DNA of 64,000 nt from assembly GCF_001667265.1 (NCBI RefSeq), contig NZ_LZHW01000072.1, forward strand, positions 26,980 to 90,979. The letters run 5' to 3'. Below are positions 54,660 to 64,000 of the stretch, piece by piece (position 1 is the first letter of the stretch; the number at the start of each line of letters is the position of its first letter). This DNA comes from Mycobacterium sp. ACS4331. GTDB lineage: Bacteria; Actinomycetota; Actinomycetes; Mycobacteriales; Mycobacteriaceae. The notes beneath the pieces were generated by a model. The model did no database searches and was not told the origin of the DNA. It was given only the letters and a program-made list of their open reading frames with translations. Both the position numbers and the translations under genes were made by a program.

Positions 54660-56479
54660 ACCTGATGCCGGATCTGGCCGTTCATCATCGTCATGGTGAC
54701 CGTCGCGGCGTGGATCTCGAGCGGGTCGACCTCGAGGATGTTGCGGTCCAGCACGATCAGGTCGGCGAGTTTCCCGGCCTCGATCGACCCGACTCTGTCC
54801 TCGAGGCGCAGCTGGTGGGCCGCGCCCATCGTGTTGGCGTGGATCGCCTCCGCGACGGACAGGCGCTCGTCGGCCGGCTCGAGCACCGCGGCGTCCGGCT
54901 CACCGATCAGCTGACGGGTGACGCCGATCTGGATGGAGTCCAGCGGCTTGTACGTCGAGAAGTAGCCGGCGGCCGGCCAGTCGGTGCCCAGCGAGATGCG
55001 CCCGCCCGCCTTCAGGATGCGCTGAGGGCGGTACATCAGGCGGTTGCGGGGTGCGCCGTACCGTGCCGCGAGGTTCTGCATGGTGTCGGGGTCAGCCGAC
55101 ATCCAGTTCGCCGAGAACTGGGCGGTGACACCCAGTTCGGCGAACCGCTCGTTGTCGGGATCCTCGACGTAGACCAGGTGCGCGATGGTGTGCCTGCGGT
55201 CCCGCGGCGGATTCGCCGCGATGGCCCGCTCGATCGAGTCCAGCGCCGTGCGCACCGTCCGCTCGCCGCAGGCGTGCACGTGCACGTCGACACCGGCGGC
55301 GTCCACGGCCGCCACGAGCTGATGCCACTGATCGTCGGTGAACGGCGAGCCGCCCGTGGAGTCCGGCTTGTCGGCATAGGGCTCCAACAGCCAGGCGGTG
55401 TAGCCCTCCTGCGTCCCGTCGCCGATCACCTTGACGACGTTGACCTGCACGAGCTCGCCCGAGACGCGTCCGCGGATGTCCTCGAGCTTGGCCACCGCGT
55501 CATCGATCGGTGGTGACTTCACGCTGTAGGAGGCCACGACGCGGAACGGCAGCTCGCCCCGCCGTTCCACGTCGGCGTACAGCGCGAGCAGCGCACCCTG
55601 ATCCTCGCCGATCGGTGGCACGCCCGCGTCGAACACGGTGGTGATGCCGGCGGCGCTGGCCTTGGGCAACCAGCCCTCCATGAGCGCGCCCATGGCCGCG
55701 GTGGAGATCGGTTCGACGGCGTTGACGACGCCCAGGACGGCGTTGACCTCGAGGACATATCCGGTCGGGTCACCGGACTGGTCGCGGGCGTAGTAGCTGA
55801 ACTCGGGGATCGGGTCCGGGGTGTTCCGGTCGACGCCGGCCATCTCCAGCGCACGGGAGTTGGCCCACAGGCTGTGTCCGTCGATCGCGAAGAAGAACGC
55901 CGGGCGATCGGGGACGATGCGATCCAGTTCGGCCCGGTTGGGTCCCTCGGGCCCGAACATGTCGACGCGCCAGCCGAAACCCCGGATCGGGCCGTCGGGG
56001 TGGTCCTTCGCGTAGGTCTCGATGACCTTCAGCGCGTCGGCCAGGGTCGGCACCTGCAGGTCGACGCCGGAGGTCAGGAAAGCGCCCAGGAAGGGGTGGG
56101 TGTGGCCCTCGACGAAACCGGGCATCAGCAGACGGCCCTGGAGGTCGACGACTTTCGTCGCCGGCCCGGCCAGTGCCATCGCACCGGCCTCATCGCCGAC
56201 GTAGGTGATGGTGTTGCCCGTGACGGCCACCGCCTCGGCCCAGGGTGTGTCGGGGGAGACCGTGTACACCGGGCCGTTGCGGAAGACGAAGTCAGCGTCG
56301 CCGCCGCTGCCGCCGCCGGTCGGTGCCGGATCCGGACCGTCCTGGGGCGAGCATGCACTGGCCAGCACCGCCGCCGTCGTCACCGCGGCGGTCGTCACCG
56401 CGGTGCGCAGAACCGTGCGGCGCGACATGCGCTGCCCGAACGCCGCGAAATGTGGTGCCCATTCGCACGCGGTGCACAT
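54656..56479 (-). CDS. Exported amidohydrolase (Tat signal), YtcJ-like
   Basis: This is a 607-residue amidohydrolase_3 enzyme with an export signal. It has a twin-arginine motif S-R-R-T-V-L near residue 19, a hydrophobic stretch and A-S-A-C at 40-43, a possible lipobox. Catalytic features are V-E-G-H-T-H-P near 120, D-V-H-V-H-A-C-G-E near 405, H-T-I-A-H-L near 430 and G-T-D-W-P near 500. It is a paralogue in class of the cytosolic amidohydrolase near 17 kb. The substrate is unknown. Met18 is an alternative start. Confidence 0.87.
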   Translation of the reverse strand: MCTACEWAPHFAAFGQRMSRRTVLRTAVTTAAVTTAAVLASACSPQDGPDPAPTGGGSGGDADFVFRNGPVYTVSPDTPWAEAVAVTGNTITYVGDEAGAMALAGPATKVVDLQGRLLMPGFVEGHTHPFLGAFLTSGVDLQVPTLADALKVIETYAKDHPDGPIRGFGWRVDMFGPEGPNRAELDRIVPDRPAFFFAIDGHSLWANSRALEMAGVDRNTPDPIPEFSYYARDQSGDPTGYVLEVNAVLGVVNAVEPISTAAMGALMEGWLPKASAAGITTVFDAGVPPIGEDQGALLALYADVERRGELPFRVVASYSVKSPPIDDAVAKLEDIRGRVSGELVQVNVVKVIGDGTQEGYTAWLLEPYADKPDSTGGSPFTDDQWHQLVAAVDAAGVDVHVHACGERTVRTALDSIERAIAANPPRDRRHTIAHLVYVEDPDNERFAELGVTAQFSANWMSADPDTMQNLAARYGAPRNRLMYRPQRILKAGGRISLGTDWPAAGYFSTYKPLDSIQIGVTRQLIGEPDAAVLEPADERLSVAEAIHANTMGAAHQLRLEDRVGSIEAGKLADLIVLDRNILEVDPLEIHAATVTMTMMNGQIRHQV

Positions 56480-56515
56480 CTGGCCTCCTCAAGCCAGTGA
56501 GTGCACCGGCTGTCG

Positions 56516-57268
56516 TCATCGCCTCCGGACGGTGCGACCGACGCCGCGCATCTTGGCCTGCGGGGGCAGCGGGCCCTTGGGCAGTGCGCCCGGACCGACC
56601 TTGGTGCCCAACGCGACCAGCTTGGACTCCAGGGAGTCCATCTGCTTGACCGAGATGTTGGCGGGGAGCCTGGTCAGGTGCCGCTCCAGCTTCGACAGCG
56701 GAACCTCACCCTCACCGTTGCCGATCACGATGTCATAGATCGGAACATCGCCGACAAGGCGCGCCGTGCGCTTCTTCTCCTGCGCCAGCAGCGGTTTGAT
56801 CCGGTTCGGTGCTCCTTCGCCGACGAAGATCACACCGGGGCGGCCGATCACGCGGTGCACCGCGTCGAAGTTTCCGGTGGCGGCCACACCTGGGGTGACC
56901 CGCCACTTGCCGCGCAGATTGTCCAGCGCCCACGCGGCCGCACCGGTCTGCCCCTCGGCCTTCTTGTACACCGACTTCTGCGCGCGCCTGCCGAAGATGA
57001 TGAAGGCGACGAGCGCGCCCAGCACCACACCGAGCGGGATCAGCAGGAACATGGTGAAACCGCCGGCCCAGATGCCGACGGCCACGGACACGCCCACGAT
57101 CAGCACGAACGCCAAGATCATGTAGGGCAGAAGCCGCTTGTCCTCTTTGCGCTGCATCTGAAAGGCCTGCCACAACTGCGTGCGGCGCTGCTTGGACGCA
57201 GCCTTGCGGGCGGCCTTCGCCTCAGCCTTGAGAGCCTTGGTTTCGGCGGGGGTCCGGGATTTCGCCAT
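56516..57268 (-). CDS. DUF4191 membrane protein (Rv2219-type)
   Basis: This is a 250-residue protein. The first 45 residues are Lys/Ala/Arg-rich, followed by two hydrophobic helices (about 48-72 and 74-95) and a soluble C-terminal domain containing G-R-P-G-V-I-F-V-G-E-G near 145 and a basic tail. The function is unknown. It lies just downstream of lipA on the same strand, 46 bp away, as in M. tuberculosis. Confidence 0.9.
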   Translation of the reverse strand: MAKSRTPAETKALKAEAKAARKAASKQRRTQLWQAFQMQRKEDKRLLPYMILAFVLIVGVSVAVGIWAGGFTMFLLIPLGVVLGALVAFIIFGRRAQKSVYKKAEGQTGAAAWALDNLRGKWRVTPGVAATGNFDAVHRVIGRPGVIFVGEGAPNRIKPLLAQEKKRTARLVGDVPIYDIVIGNGEGEVPLSKLERHLTRLPANISVKQMDSLESKLVALGTKVGPGALPKGPLPPQAKMRGVGRTVRRR

Positions 57269-57314
57269 GCAGTAAGGATAGGCGCAGGGAGCAGCGCCGC
57301 GACCACGACCCTTT

Positions 57315-58250
57315 CTAGGAGCCTGCGCCCGTGCGCGCCTGGATCGCCTGGTTGTACAACCGCCCGGCCCGGTAGGAGGACCGCACCAATGGGCCGGCCA
57401 GCACCCCTGCGAATCCGATCCCCTCGGCGAAGGCCGCGTGCTCGACGAACTCCTCGGGCTTGACCCAGCGCTCCACCGGATGGTGCCGGGCCGAGGGCCT
57501 CAGGTACTGCGTGATGGTGATCAGGTCGCAGCCCGCGTCGTGGAGGTCGTGCAGCGCCGTGCGGACCTCCTCGCTGGTCTCACCGAGACCGAGGATCAGG
57601 TTGGACTTGGTCACCAGCCCGTAGTCGCGTGCGGCGGTCAGCACATCGAGGCTGCGCTGGTAGCGGAACGCGGGACGGATCCGCTTGAAGATCCGCGGCA
57701 CGGTTTCGACGTTGTGCGCGAACACCTCTGGGCGTGATTCGAAGACCTGCTCGAGAAGATCGGGGTCGCCGTTGAAATCCGGGGCGAGCAGCTCGACACC
57801 CGTGCCGGGGTTGAGTCGCTTGATGTAGCGCACGGTCTCGGCGTAGAGCCATGCGCCGCCGTCGGGCAGATCGTCGCGCGCCACACCCGTGACCGTGGAA
57901 TAGCGCAGGCCCATCGCCTGCACGCTCTCGGCCACGCGGCGGGGCTCGTCACGGTCGAGCTCGGCGGGCTTGCCGGTGTCGATCTGGCAGAAGTCGCAGC
58001 GCCGGGTGCACTGCTCGCCGCCGATGAGGAACGTGGCCTCGCGGTCCTCCCAGCATTCGTAGATGTTGGGGCAGCCGGCCTCCTCGCACACCGTGTGCAG
58101 GCCTTCGCGCTTCACCAGCGACTTGAGCTCGGTGTACTCCGGACCCATCTTGGCCCGCGTCTTGATCCACGGCGGCTTGCGCTCGATGGGGGTCTGCGCG
58201 TTGCGGACCTCCAGGCGCAGCAGCTTACGGTTGCCGGGGTCGACGGTCAC
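57315..58250 (-). CDS. lipA: Lipoyl synthase LipA
   Basis: This 311-residue radical SAM enzyme inserts two sulfurs into octanoyl groups. The radical cluster is bound by C81, C85 and C88 (C-T-R-R-C-D-F-C), and the auxiliary sacrificial cluster by C55, C60 and C66 (C-E-E-A-G-C ... E-C). The C-terminal R-S-S-Y Ser is present. The GTG overlaps the lipB stop (GTGA). With lipB upstream it makes the lipoyl groups of DlaT and other E2 proteins. Confidence 0.97.
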   Translation of the reverse strand: MTVDPGNRKLLRLEVRNAQTPIERKPPWIKTRAKMGPEYTELKSLVKREGLHTVCEEAGCPNIYECWEDREATFLIGGEQCTRRCDFCQIDTGKPAELDRDEPRRVAESVQAMGLRYSTVTGVARDDLPDGGAWLYAETVRYIKRLNPGTGVELLAPDFNGDPDLLEQVFESRPEVFAHNVETVPRIFKRIRPAFRYQRSLDVLTAARDYGLVTKSNLILGLGETSEEVRTALHDLHDAGCDLITITQYLRPSARHHPVERWVKPEEFVEHAAFAEGIGFAGVLAGPLVRSSYRAGRLYNQAIQARTGAGS

Positions 58251-58933
58251 ACCGATGATGCTACGTGAGCCGAGACGGGCAGGCGTCCATCGAGCGCGTC
58301 GCACACCGCGTCGGTCACGCGGTCTCGCACCTCGGCGACTGTGACGCGACGGCCGAGTTCGGCGGTCAGCGACGTCACCCCCGCATCGGAGATGCCGCAC
58401 GGCACGATCGCACCGAACGCGTTGAGGTCGCAGTCGCAGTTGAGTGCGAACCCGTGCAGCGTGACCGCGCGGGACACCCGGATGCCGATGGCCGCGATCT
58501 TGCGGGCTGGGCGTCGACGGTCGGCGGGCAGCCAGACACCGGAGCGTCCGTCCACGCGCCCCGCGTCGAGGCCCAGCGACGAGCACACGCTGATCAACGA
58601 CTCCTCGAGGCGGCGAACGAAATTCACCACATCGAGCGGTTCGGTCAGGCCGACGATGGGGTAGCCGACCAGCTGGCCGGGGCCGTGCCAGGTGATCTTG
58701 CCGCCGCGGTCGGTGTCGATCACCGGTGTGCCGTCGACGGGACGTTCGTGCGGTTCGGTGCGCTTGCCCGCGGTGTAGACGGCGGGGTGTTCGAGCAGCA
58801 GCAGCGTGTCCGGGCCGCCCGCCACGCGCGCGTCGACGAGGTCACGCTGCATCTGCCAGGCGGCCTGGTAGTCGATGCTGCCCAGATCCCGGACTTCGAC
58901 CGGGGTGTCGGCTGACCTGATCGACGGCGTCAT
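58247..58933 (-). CDS. lipB: Octanoyltransferase LipB
   Basis: This 228-residue enzyme moves octanoyl from acyl carrier protein to lipoyl domains. It has [12 protein letters not shown] near residue 76, catalytic Lys145 in A-R-K-I-A-A-I-G and catalytic Cys179 in I-V-P-C-G-I. ATG 58933 was chosen over 58972 by family length. The stop overlaps the lipA start, and the SDR gene lies 10 bp upstream on the same strand, so dlaT, the SDR, lipB and lipA may form one unit. Confidence 0.96.
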   Translation of the reverse strand: MTPSIRSADTPVEVRDLGSIDYQAAWQMQRDLVDARVAGGPDTLLLLEHPAVYTAGKRTEPHERPVDGTPVIDTDRGGKITWHGPGQLVGYPIVGLTEPLDVVNFVRRLEESLISVCSSLGLDAGRVDGRSGVWLPADRRRPARKIAAIGIRVSRAVTLHGFALNCDCDLNAFGAIVPCGISDAGVTSLTAELGRRVTVAEVRDRVTDAVCDALDGRLPVSAHVASSV

Positions 58934-58943
58934 GGCTGCGACG

Positions 58944-59861
58944 CTACTCGCTGCCGGGCCGGTTGAGCGCATACGTCAGCGCCTCGCCGATCGTGCGGTG
59001 GCGGAACTCGAACCCGGCGCCCTCGAGCACTGCCGGGATGGCCCGTTGCCCCGCCAGCAGGCCCTCGTCGGCGAAGTCGCCGAGCGCGATCCGGGCCGCG
59101 AACCCCGGCACCAGCAGGGGAGTGGGACGGTGCAGCGCACGTCCCAGCGCCGTGGTGAACTCCGCGTTGGTGACGGGCGCCGGCCCGGTCAGGTTGACCG
59201 GGCCCGACACGTCACCGGTGAGCGCGAACAGCAGTGCGCGCACCTCGTCCTCGAGGGTGATCCACGGCATGTACTGCTTCCCGTTGCCCAGGCGCGCCCC
59301 CAGTCCAAGCGAGAACAGCGGCCGCAGCTTGGCCAACAGACCGCCCTTCGGCGCGAGCACCAGGCCGGTGCGCGCGAGCACCACCCGGGCGCCGGCGTCG
59401 GCTGCGGGCGTGGTGGCCGCTTCCCAGTCCACGCACAGTCGAGCCAGGAAACCTGCTCCGGGAGAAGCGGTTTCGTCCACCTGCCGGCCGCGGGTGTCAC
59501 CGTAGAACCCGACCGCGCTGGCATTGACGAGCGTCGGAACGCCCGTGGTGGCGACGGCGGTGGCCAACACCTCCGTGGGCTCGATGCGGCTGTCGCGCAG
59601 GCTCTGCTTGAACGACCCGGACCAGCGTCCTCCGCCGACGTTCACCCCGCACAGGTTGACCACCGCGTCGACGCCCGCCAGGTCGGCGGGATCCAGGTCG
59701 CCGGTGCCGGGGTTCCAGTACCGCTCGTCGGGGCTCGACGGCGTGCGCCGAACCAACCGCCGCACCTGGTGTCCGGCCGCCGTCAGCGCCGCCGTCAGCG
59801 CCGAGCCGATCAGGCCCGACGACCCGGCGATCGCAACGGTGGTCACGCCGCCGTCAGCCAC
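58944..59861 (-). CDS. TIGR01777-type epimerase (SDR39U1 family)
   Basis: This 305-residue extended short-chain dehydrogenase has the NAD(P) motif [11 protein letters not shown] near residue 9 and the family segments A-S-A-V-G-F-Y-G near 115, P-W-I-T-L-E-D-E-V near 200 and the C-terminal DUF1731 F-R-H-R-T-I-G-E-A. The substrate is unknown. It sits 4 bp after dlaT and just before lipB. GTG 59846 is an alternative start. Same position as Rv2216. Confidence 0.9.
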   Translation of the reverse strand: MADGGVTTVAIAGSSGLIGSALTAALTAAGHQVRRLVRRTPSSPDERYWNPGTGDLDPADLAGVDAVVNLCGVNVGGGRWSGSFKQSLRDSRIEPTEVLATAVATTGVPTLVNASAVGFYGDTRGRQVDETASPGAGFLARLCVDWEAATTPAADAGARVVLARTGLVLAPKGGLLAKLRPLFSLGLGARLGNGKQYMPWITLEDEVRALLFALTGDVSGPVNLTGPAPVTNAEFTTALGRALHRPTPLLVPGFAARIALGDFADEGLLAGQRAIPAVLEGAGFEFRHRTIGEALTYALNRPGSE

Positions 59862-59865
59862 CGGG

Positions 59866-61629
59866 TCACAACCCCAGGTCGGCCTCGAACGCGCCCTCCT
59901 CGAGCCGCTTCTTGACGGTGGTCAGGAAGCGGCCGGCGTCGGCGCCGTCGATGAGGCGGTGGTCGTAGGTCAGCGGCAGATAGCAGATCGACCGGACGCC
60001 GATCGACTCGTTTCCGGTGTCGTCGACGACCACTCGGGGGCGCTTGACGATCGCGCCGGTGCCCAGCATGGCCGCCTGCGGCGGAACCAGGATCGGGGTG
60101 TCGAACAGCGCGCCCTGGCTGCCGATGTTGGTGATCGTGAAGGTGCCGCCGGACAGTTCGTCGGGCTTGAGGTTGCCCGAGCGGGCGCGGTCGGCGATGT
60201 CATGGATCGCGCGCGCCAGACCGGCCAGCGACAGGTCCCCGGCGTTGTGCACGACGGGGGACAGCAGGCCCTGCTCGGTGTCAACGGCGAAGCCGAGGTG
60301 CTCGGCGTCGTAGTAGGTGATCTCCTTGCTCTCCTCGTTGTAGCTCGCGTTGATGTTCGGATGCGCCTTCAGCGCATCGATCACCGCGCGGGCGATGAAG
60401 GGCAGGTAGGTCAGATTGACGCCCTCGCGCTCGGCGAAACTGGCCTTGGCTCTGGCCCGCAGCGCCACGATGCGGGTCATGTCGACCTCGTGCGTCTGCG
60501 TCAACTGTGCGGTGGCCTGCAACGACTCTCGCGTCTTCTTGGCCGTGATCTGCCGAATCCGGTTGGCCTTCTGCGTGGTTCCGCGCAGGTGTGCCAGCGG
60601 GCTCTCGGCCTGGCTCGCGGCTGGCGCGGGGGTGCTCGCCGCCGCGGCGGGCGCCGCCGCGGGTGCCGGTGCCTTCTTGGCCTCGGCCGCGGCCAGCACG
60701 TCCTGCTTGCGGATGCGGCCGCCGACGCCCGTGCCCTTCACCGACGCCAGGTCGACGTTGTTCTCGGTCGCGAGCTTGCGCACCAGCGGGGTGACGTACG
60801 GGCTTGCGTCCGAGGAGGACTCGGCCGCGGGAGCAGACGCCGGTTCCGGCTTGGGTTCGGGTTTCGGTTCCGGCTTGGGCTCGGGCTTGGGCTCCGGCTT
60901 GGACTCGGCGGCCGGTGTGGGTTCGGGTTTGGGTTCCGGCTTGGGCTCCGGCTTCGGTTCGGGTTTGGGCTCGGGCTTGGGTTCCGGCTTGGCCTCGGCC
61001 GCCGCGCCTGCGTCGCCGATCTTGCCCAGTTCGCCACCGACGGCGACGGTGTCGTCCTCCTCGGCGGTGATGGACAACAGCGTTCCCGCAACCGGGGACG
61101 GGATCTCGGTGTCGACCTTGTCGGTGGAGACCTCGACGAGCGGTTCGTCGACCTCGACGGACTCGCCGACCTTCTTGAGCCAGCGCGTCACGGTGCCCTC
61201 GGTGACGGATTCGCCCAGTTCGGGCATCACGACCGAGGTGCCCTCACCGCCGCCCGGGGACTGCGCAGGCGCCGCCTCGGGCTCAGTCTCCGTCTCCTGC
61301 TCGGCGGCGGCCTCGGGCTCGGGCTCCGGTTCGGCCTCGGGCTCCGGTTCGGCCGCCGGCTCGGGCTGGGCGTCGGACGTGTCGGACTCGCCCGCGTCAC
61401 CGATCACCGCGAGTTCGCCACCGATCTCGACCGTGTCGTCCTCCTGCGCGACGATCTTGGTCAGGACACCCGCGGCGGGAGACGGAATCTCGGTGTCGAC
61501 CTTGTCGGTCGACACCTCAAGCAGGGGCTCGTCGACTTCGACCGTGTCGCCCTCCTGCTTGAGCCAGCGGGTCACTGTCCCCTCGGTCACGCTCTCACCG
61601 AGTGCAGGCATCTGTACGGACACGGCCAT
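59866..61629 (-). CDS. dlaT: Dihydrolipoamide acyltransferase DlaT (PDH E2)
   Basis: This is the 587-residue E2 of pyruvate dehydrogenase; in M. tuberculosis DlaT also serves a peroxynitrite-reducing system. It has two lipoyl domains (1-77 with Lys43, and about 130-207 with Lys171, both in S-T-D-K-V-D). Pro/Glu-rich linkers follow, the second a long K-P-E-P repeat. A peripheral subunit-binding domain lies at about 275-315 (T-P-L-V-R-K-L-A). The catalytic domain has D-H-R-L-I-D-G near the end. GAGGAG lies upstream of ATG 61629. Confidence 0.95.
   Translation of the reverse strand: MAVSVQMPALGESVTEGTVTRWLKQEGDTVEVDEPLLEVSTDKVDTEIPSPAAGVLTKIVAQEDDTVEIGGELAVIGDAGESDTSDAQPEPAAEPEPEAEPEPEPEAAAEQETETEPEAAPAQSPGGGEGTSVVMPELGESVTEGTVTRWLKKVGESVEVDEPLVEVSTDKVDTEIPSPVAGTLLSITAEEDDTVAVGGELGKIGDAGAAAEAKPEPKPEPKPEPKPEPKPEPKPEPTPAAESKPEPKPEPKPEPKPEPKPEPASAPAAESSSDASPYVTPLVRKLATENNVDLASVKGTGVGGRIRKQDVLAAAEAKKAPAPAAAPAAAASTPAPAASQAESPLAHLRGTTQKANRIRQITAKKTRESLQATAQLTQTHEVDMTRIVALRARAKASFAEREGVNLTYLPFIARAVIDALKAHPNINASYNEESKEITYYDAEHLGFAVDTEQGLLSPVVHNAGDLSLAGLARAIHDIADRARSGNLKPDELSGGTFTITNIGSQGALFDTPILVPPQAAMLGTGAIVKRPRVVVDDTGNESIGVRSICYLPLTYDHRLIDGADAGRFLTTVKKRLEEGAFEADLGL
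60841..60992 (-). repeat. K-P-E-P codon repeat in dlaT
   Basis: About thirteen Lys-Pro-Glu-Pro units in two blocks are split by T-P-A-A-E-S. They form the linker before the subunit-binding domain. The codons vary (TTC/TCG/TCC-type changes on the plus strand), so it is an aged rather than brand-new expansion. Confidence 0.85.
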
Positions 61630-61792
61630 GTCTGTTGACTCCTCGAAGATCATTCGTACGGGTCGAACTCTGGCTTACCACAGCCTCGTGAGCGGAGTCG
61701 GCAAGCCAGATGGATTGTTCCCCGATCATCCTGTCACTGCGAGGCCTTCGCCACGAACCCGGGTGATCAGTGAGCTCTGGCACTATCGAGCC

Positions 61793-62125
61793 ATGGGCTG
61801 GTTCGACAGATTCCGCGGCGGTGGCCGGGGGTCAGCGGGTGACCTGTTGTACATGCGGGACTGGGTCGCGCAGCACGTCGGCGTCGAGGCCTTCGTGGAG
61901 CCCAAGACCACCGTCACCGACGTCACCGTCGTCCTGGTGGCGCACGACGGTGAGTGGACCCGGCGACGGGTCGGCGGGGAGGCGGGTGCGCGCCGACTGT
62001 CCGCCCAGTTGCAGATCCCGGTGTACGACGTGCAGAAAGTCGGGTATCCGCAGCGCATGCGCGACTTCGACGCCCGCAGGCGCATTGAGCGCAAGAGGGC
62101 GCTGCGGGAAGAACTCGAAGGATGA
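61793..62125 (+). CDS. Conserved hypothetical protein
   Basis: This is a 110-residue soluble protein of unknown function. It begins M-G-W-F-D-R-F-R with a Gly-rich patch, has a beta-rich centre (V-T-D-V-T-V-V-L-V-A-H-D-G-E-W) and ends in a strongly basic helix (R-R-R-I-E-R-K-R-A-L). It is divergent from dlaT, with 163 bp between starts in which I see nothing clear. It lies 48 bp before ephD on the same strand. Confidence 0.8.
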   Translation: MGWFDRFRGGGRGSAGDLLYMRDWVAQHVGVEAFVEPKTTVTDVTVVLVAHDGEWTRRRVGGEAGARRLSAQLQIPVYDVQKVGYPQRMRDFDARRRIERKRALREELEG

Positions 62126-62173
62126 GCCGGCCCGGGTCTTGACAACCCGGTACCGCCGGTATGAGGTACCTGC

Positions 62174-63922
62174 ATGGGTGATGTGCGCTGGGTCGAGACC
62201 GGTGACGGCGTTCGGATCGCGACGTATGAGGAGGGCAACCTGGACGGGCCGCCCCTGGTGCTCGCGCACGGTTGGCCCGATTCGCATGTCCTCTGGGACG
62301 GCGCCGTGCCGCTGCTGGCCGACCGGTTCCGCATCATCCGCTACGACAACCGCGGCGCGGGCGCGTCCAGCGTGCCCAAGCCGGTGCGGGCCTACACCAT
62401 GGAGCGCTTCGCCGACGACTTCGCGGCCGTCGTCGCCGAACTGAGCCCCGACGAACCCGTGCACGTGCTGGCGCACGACTGGGGCTCGGTCGCCGTCTGG
62501 GAGTACCTGAGCCGGCCCGGCGCCTCCGACCGCATCGCGTCGTTCACCTCCGTCGCCGGCCCGAGCACCGACCACTACGGCGCGTTCATCCGCTCCGAAC
62601 TTGCCCGGCCGCACCGGCCGATCCGGTTCGCGCGGGCCGTCGGCCTCCTGGGCCGGATGACGTACTGGTACCCGTTCTCGATTCCCGGGCTCACCCCGCT
62701 CGCCATGCGGCGCGGCCTGGCCCGCCGACTGCAGAACCGGGACACCCCCGGCGGCACCAAGTTTCGCGGTGAGACCTTCGACGCCGATGCGGCGAACTCA
62801 CTGAAGATCTACCGCGCCATCGCCTTCCGCAATCCCGCGAGGGGGCGCCGCGACCACTACGTCACCGTCCCGGTGCAGGTTGTCTGCGGTGACCGCGATC
62901 CCGTGGTGCGCGCATATGGTTTCAGCGAGCAGGCCACGTGGGCACCACGGCTGTGGCTGCGCACCCTCAAGGCCGGGCACTGGTCGCCCTTCTCGCACCC
63001 GCACGCGCTGGCGCAGATGGTGCATGAACTGGTCGACCACCTCGAGGGCGGGCCCGCCGCACGGGCACTGCTGCGCGCCGAGGTCGGCCCGGCGCGCAGC
63101 GGCTTCGCGCACACCCTGGTGTCGGTCACCGGTGCGGGCAGCGGCATCGGTCGGGCCACCGCGCTCGCGTTCGCCGCGGAGGGGGCCGAGGTCGTGGTCA
63201 GCGACATCGACGAGAGTGCTGCAAAGCAGACCGCCAAGACCATCGTGAGCCGCGGTGGCACCGCTCATGCCTACGCCCTCGATGTGGCCGATGTCGACGC
63301 GGTCGCCCGATTCGCCGATGACGTCTGCGCGGCCCACGGGGTGCCCGACGTCGTCGTCAACAACGCAGGCGTCGGTCAGACGGGAGCCTTCCCGGACACC
63401 CCGGGCCACGAGTGGGACCGCGTGCTCGACATCAACCTCGGCGGCGTGGTCAACGGGTGCCGTGCGTTCGCGGCCAGAATGGCGCAACGCGGCACCAGCG
63501 GGCACATCGTCAACGTCGCGTCGATGGCCGCCTACGCGCCCCTGCAGTCGATGAACGCCTACTGCACCTCCAAGGCGGCGGTGTACATGTTCTCCGACTG
63601 CCTGCGTGCCGAACTGAGCGCAGCGGGCATCGGCGTCACCACGATCTGTCCCGGCGTTGTCGACACCGACATCGTCCGCACCACGCGATTCCACCTGGCA
63701 TCCGGAGTGGCCCCCGAAACCGCCGACCGCGCCCGGGCTCAGGCCCAGCGGGTCTTCCGCCAGCGCCGGTACGGACCCGAGAAGGTGGCATCGGCGATCC
63801 TGGCAGCGGTCAAGGCCGACAAGGCTGTTCGCCCCGTCACCCCGGAATCCTATGCGGTGTACGGGCTTTCCCGGGTGCTGCCGTCGGTGTTGCGCAGGGC
63901 CGCCCGCGCGGACACGTTCTAG
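62174..63922 (+). CDS. ephD: Epoxide hydrolase/SDR fusion EphD
   Basis: This is a 582-residue two-domain protein. Residues 1-300 form an alpha/beta hydrolase of the epoxide hydrolase type, with H-G-W-P at 32-35 and nucleophile Asp102 in A-H-D-W-G-S. Residues 310-582 form a short-chain dehydrogenase, with T-G-A-G-S-G-I-G near 319, N-N-A-G near 400 and the Y-C-T-S-K catalytic pair. In mycobacteria EphD has been tied to mycolic acid metabolism. The fusion matches Rv2214c. Confidence 0.95.
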   Translation: MGDVRWVETGDGVRIATYEEGNLDGPPLVLAHGWPDSHVLWDGAVPLLADRFRIIRYDNRGAGASSVPKPVRAYTMERFADDFAAVVAELSPDEPVHVLAHDWGSVAVWEYLSRPGASDRIASFTSVAGPSTDHYGAFIRSELARPHRPIRFARAVGLLGRMTYWYPFSIPGLTPLAMRRGLARRLQNRDTPGGTKFRGETFDADAANSLKIYRAIAFRNPARGRRDHYVTVPVQVVCGDRDPVVRAYGFSEQATWAPRLWLRTLKAGHWSPFSHPHALAQMVHELVDHLEGGPAARALLRAEVGPARSGFAHTLVSVTGAGSGIGRATALAFAAEGAEVVVSDIDESAAKQTAKTIVSRGGTAHAYALDVADVDAVARFADDVCAAHGVPDVVVNNAGVGQTGAFPDTPGHEWDRVLDINLGGVVNGCRAFAARMAQRGTSGHIVNVASMAAYAPLQSMNAYCTSKAAVYMFSDCLRAELSAAGIGVTTICPGVVDTDIVRTTRFHLASGVAPETADRARAQAQRVFRQRRYGPEKVASAILAAVKADKAVRPVTPESYAVYGLSRVLPSVLRRAARADTF

Positions 63923-64000
63923 CTGTGATGTCCAGGGACGTTGTCCGGTTTGGTATCGGTGAGCCTGTGTGACAGGTGAAGGCCTCCGGTTGTGAAGTGG
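63923..64000. other. Unassigned right edge
   Basis: These 78 bp follow ephD. I see no coding frame that starts and no tRNA or hairpin. The sequence could be the edge of an insertion element or plain spacer; the window ends too soon to tell. Confidence 0.3.

Noticed and set aside
59524..61638. Long plus-strand frame with Gly/Phe/Leu-rich repeats
   Set aside because: It is the antisense image of dlaT and its K-P-E-P repeat, not a glycine-rich surface protein.

Overview
This window is a stretch of a mycobacterial chromosome, probably from a rapid grower (Mycolicibacterium type). It is GC-rich, with many GTG/TTG starts and 1-8 bp stop/start overlaps. It also carries a gene set and order that I recognise from Mycobacterium tuberculosis Rv2214c-Rv2241: ephD, dlaT, a TIGR01777-type SDR, lipB-lipA, a DUF4191 gene, glnA1, glnE, glnA2, a hip1 pair, panB, CYTH/CHAD, rnpB, the RNase H/phosphatase fusion, the zinc-ribbon coiled-coil gene, nif3-like, ptkA-ptpA-SURF1, cobD, ahpE and aceE.

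Layout. 1-4167: aceE (5' part of the gene only), a small lipoprotein, DUF3052, ahpE and tRNA-Val. 4168-18447: an accessory block directly behind the tRNA. It holds a RES-type toxin-antitoxin pair, a TetR-controlled pair of small genes, and a PucR regulator divergent from a five-gene catabolic operon (acyl-CoA ligase, aldehyde dehydrogenase, alcohol dehydrogenase, APC permease, 3-aminoacyl-CoA ammonia-lyase-like hotdog protein). DUF302, SOUL and amidohydrolase genes follow. 18448-25216: core genes (MpaB-like, cobD, SURF1, ptpA, ptkA-like HAD, nif3-like, zinc ribbon, RNase H/phosphatase). 25229-30920: a cupin regulator, a methyltransferase, a HelR/HelD-type RNA polymerase-recycling helicase with a rifamycin-associated element upstream, a 13E12-type HNH gene, a VOC protein and an AraC regulator. 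30967-31352: RNase P RNA. 31355-38532: CYTH/CHAD, a compact DUF1989/DUF1989/carboxyltransferase operon related to guanidine (urea) carboxylase systems but lacking the biotin carboxylase, its divergent TetR regulator, a crotonase, and panB. 38693-43296: a wax ester synthase/DGAT and two tandem Hip1-type serine proteases. 43297-54659: nitrogen block with glnA2, glnE and glnA1, the last behind a textbook tandem GlnR site. 54656-63922: an exported amidohydrolase, DUF4191, lipA, lipB, SDR, dlaT, a small hypothetical gene and ephD.

How the genes work together. AceE and DlaT are E1 and E2 of the same pyruvate dehydrogenase, and LipB/LipA make the lipoyl group that DlaT carries. GlnE adenylylates GlnA1 at Tyr406, while GlnR would control its transcription. 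PtkA and PtpA form a kinase/phosphatase pair.

The best candidates for something undescribed are two. The first is the PucR-linked operon, whose parts fit oxidation of an amino alcohol to a beta-amino acid, CoA activation, and elimination of ammonia to an enoyl-CoA. The second is the biotin-carboxylase-free guanidine-carboxylase-like operon. All calls come from reading the sequence without database searches.
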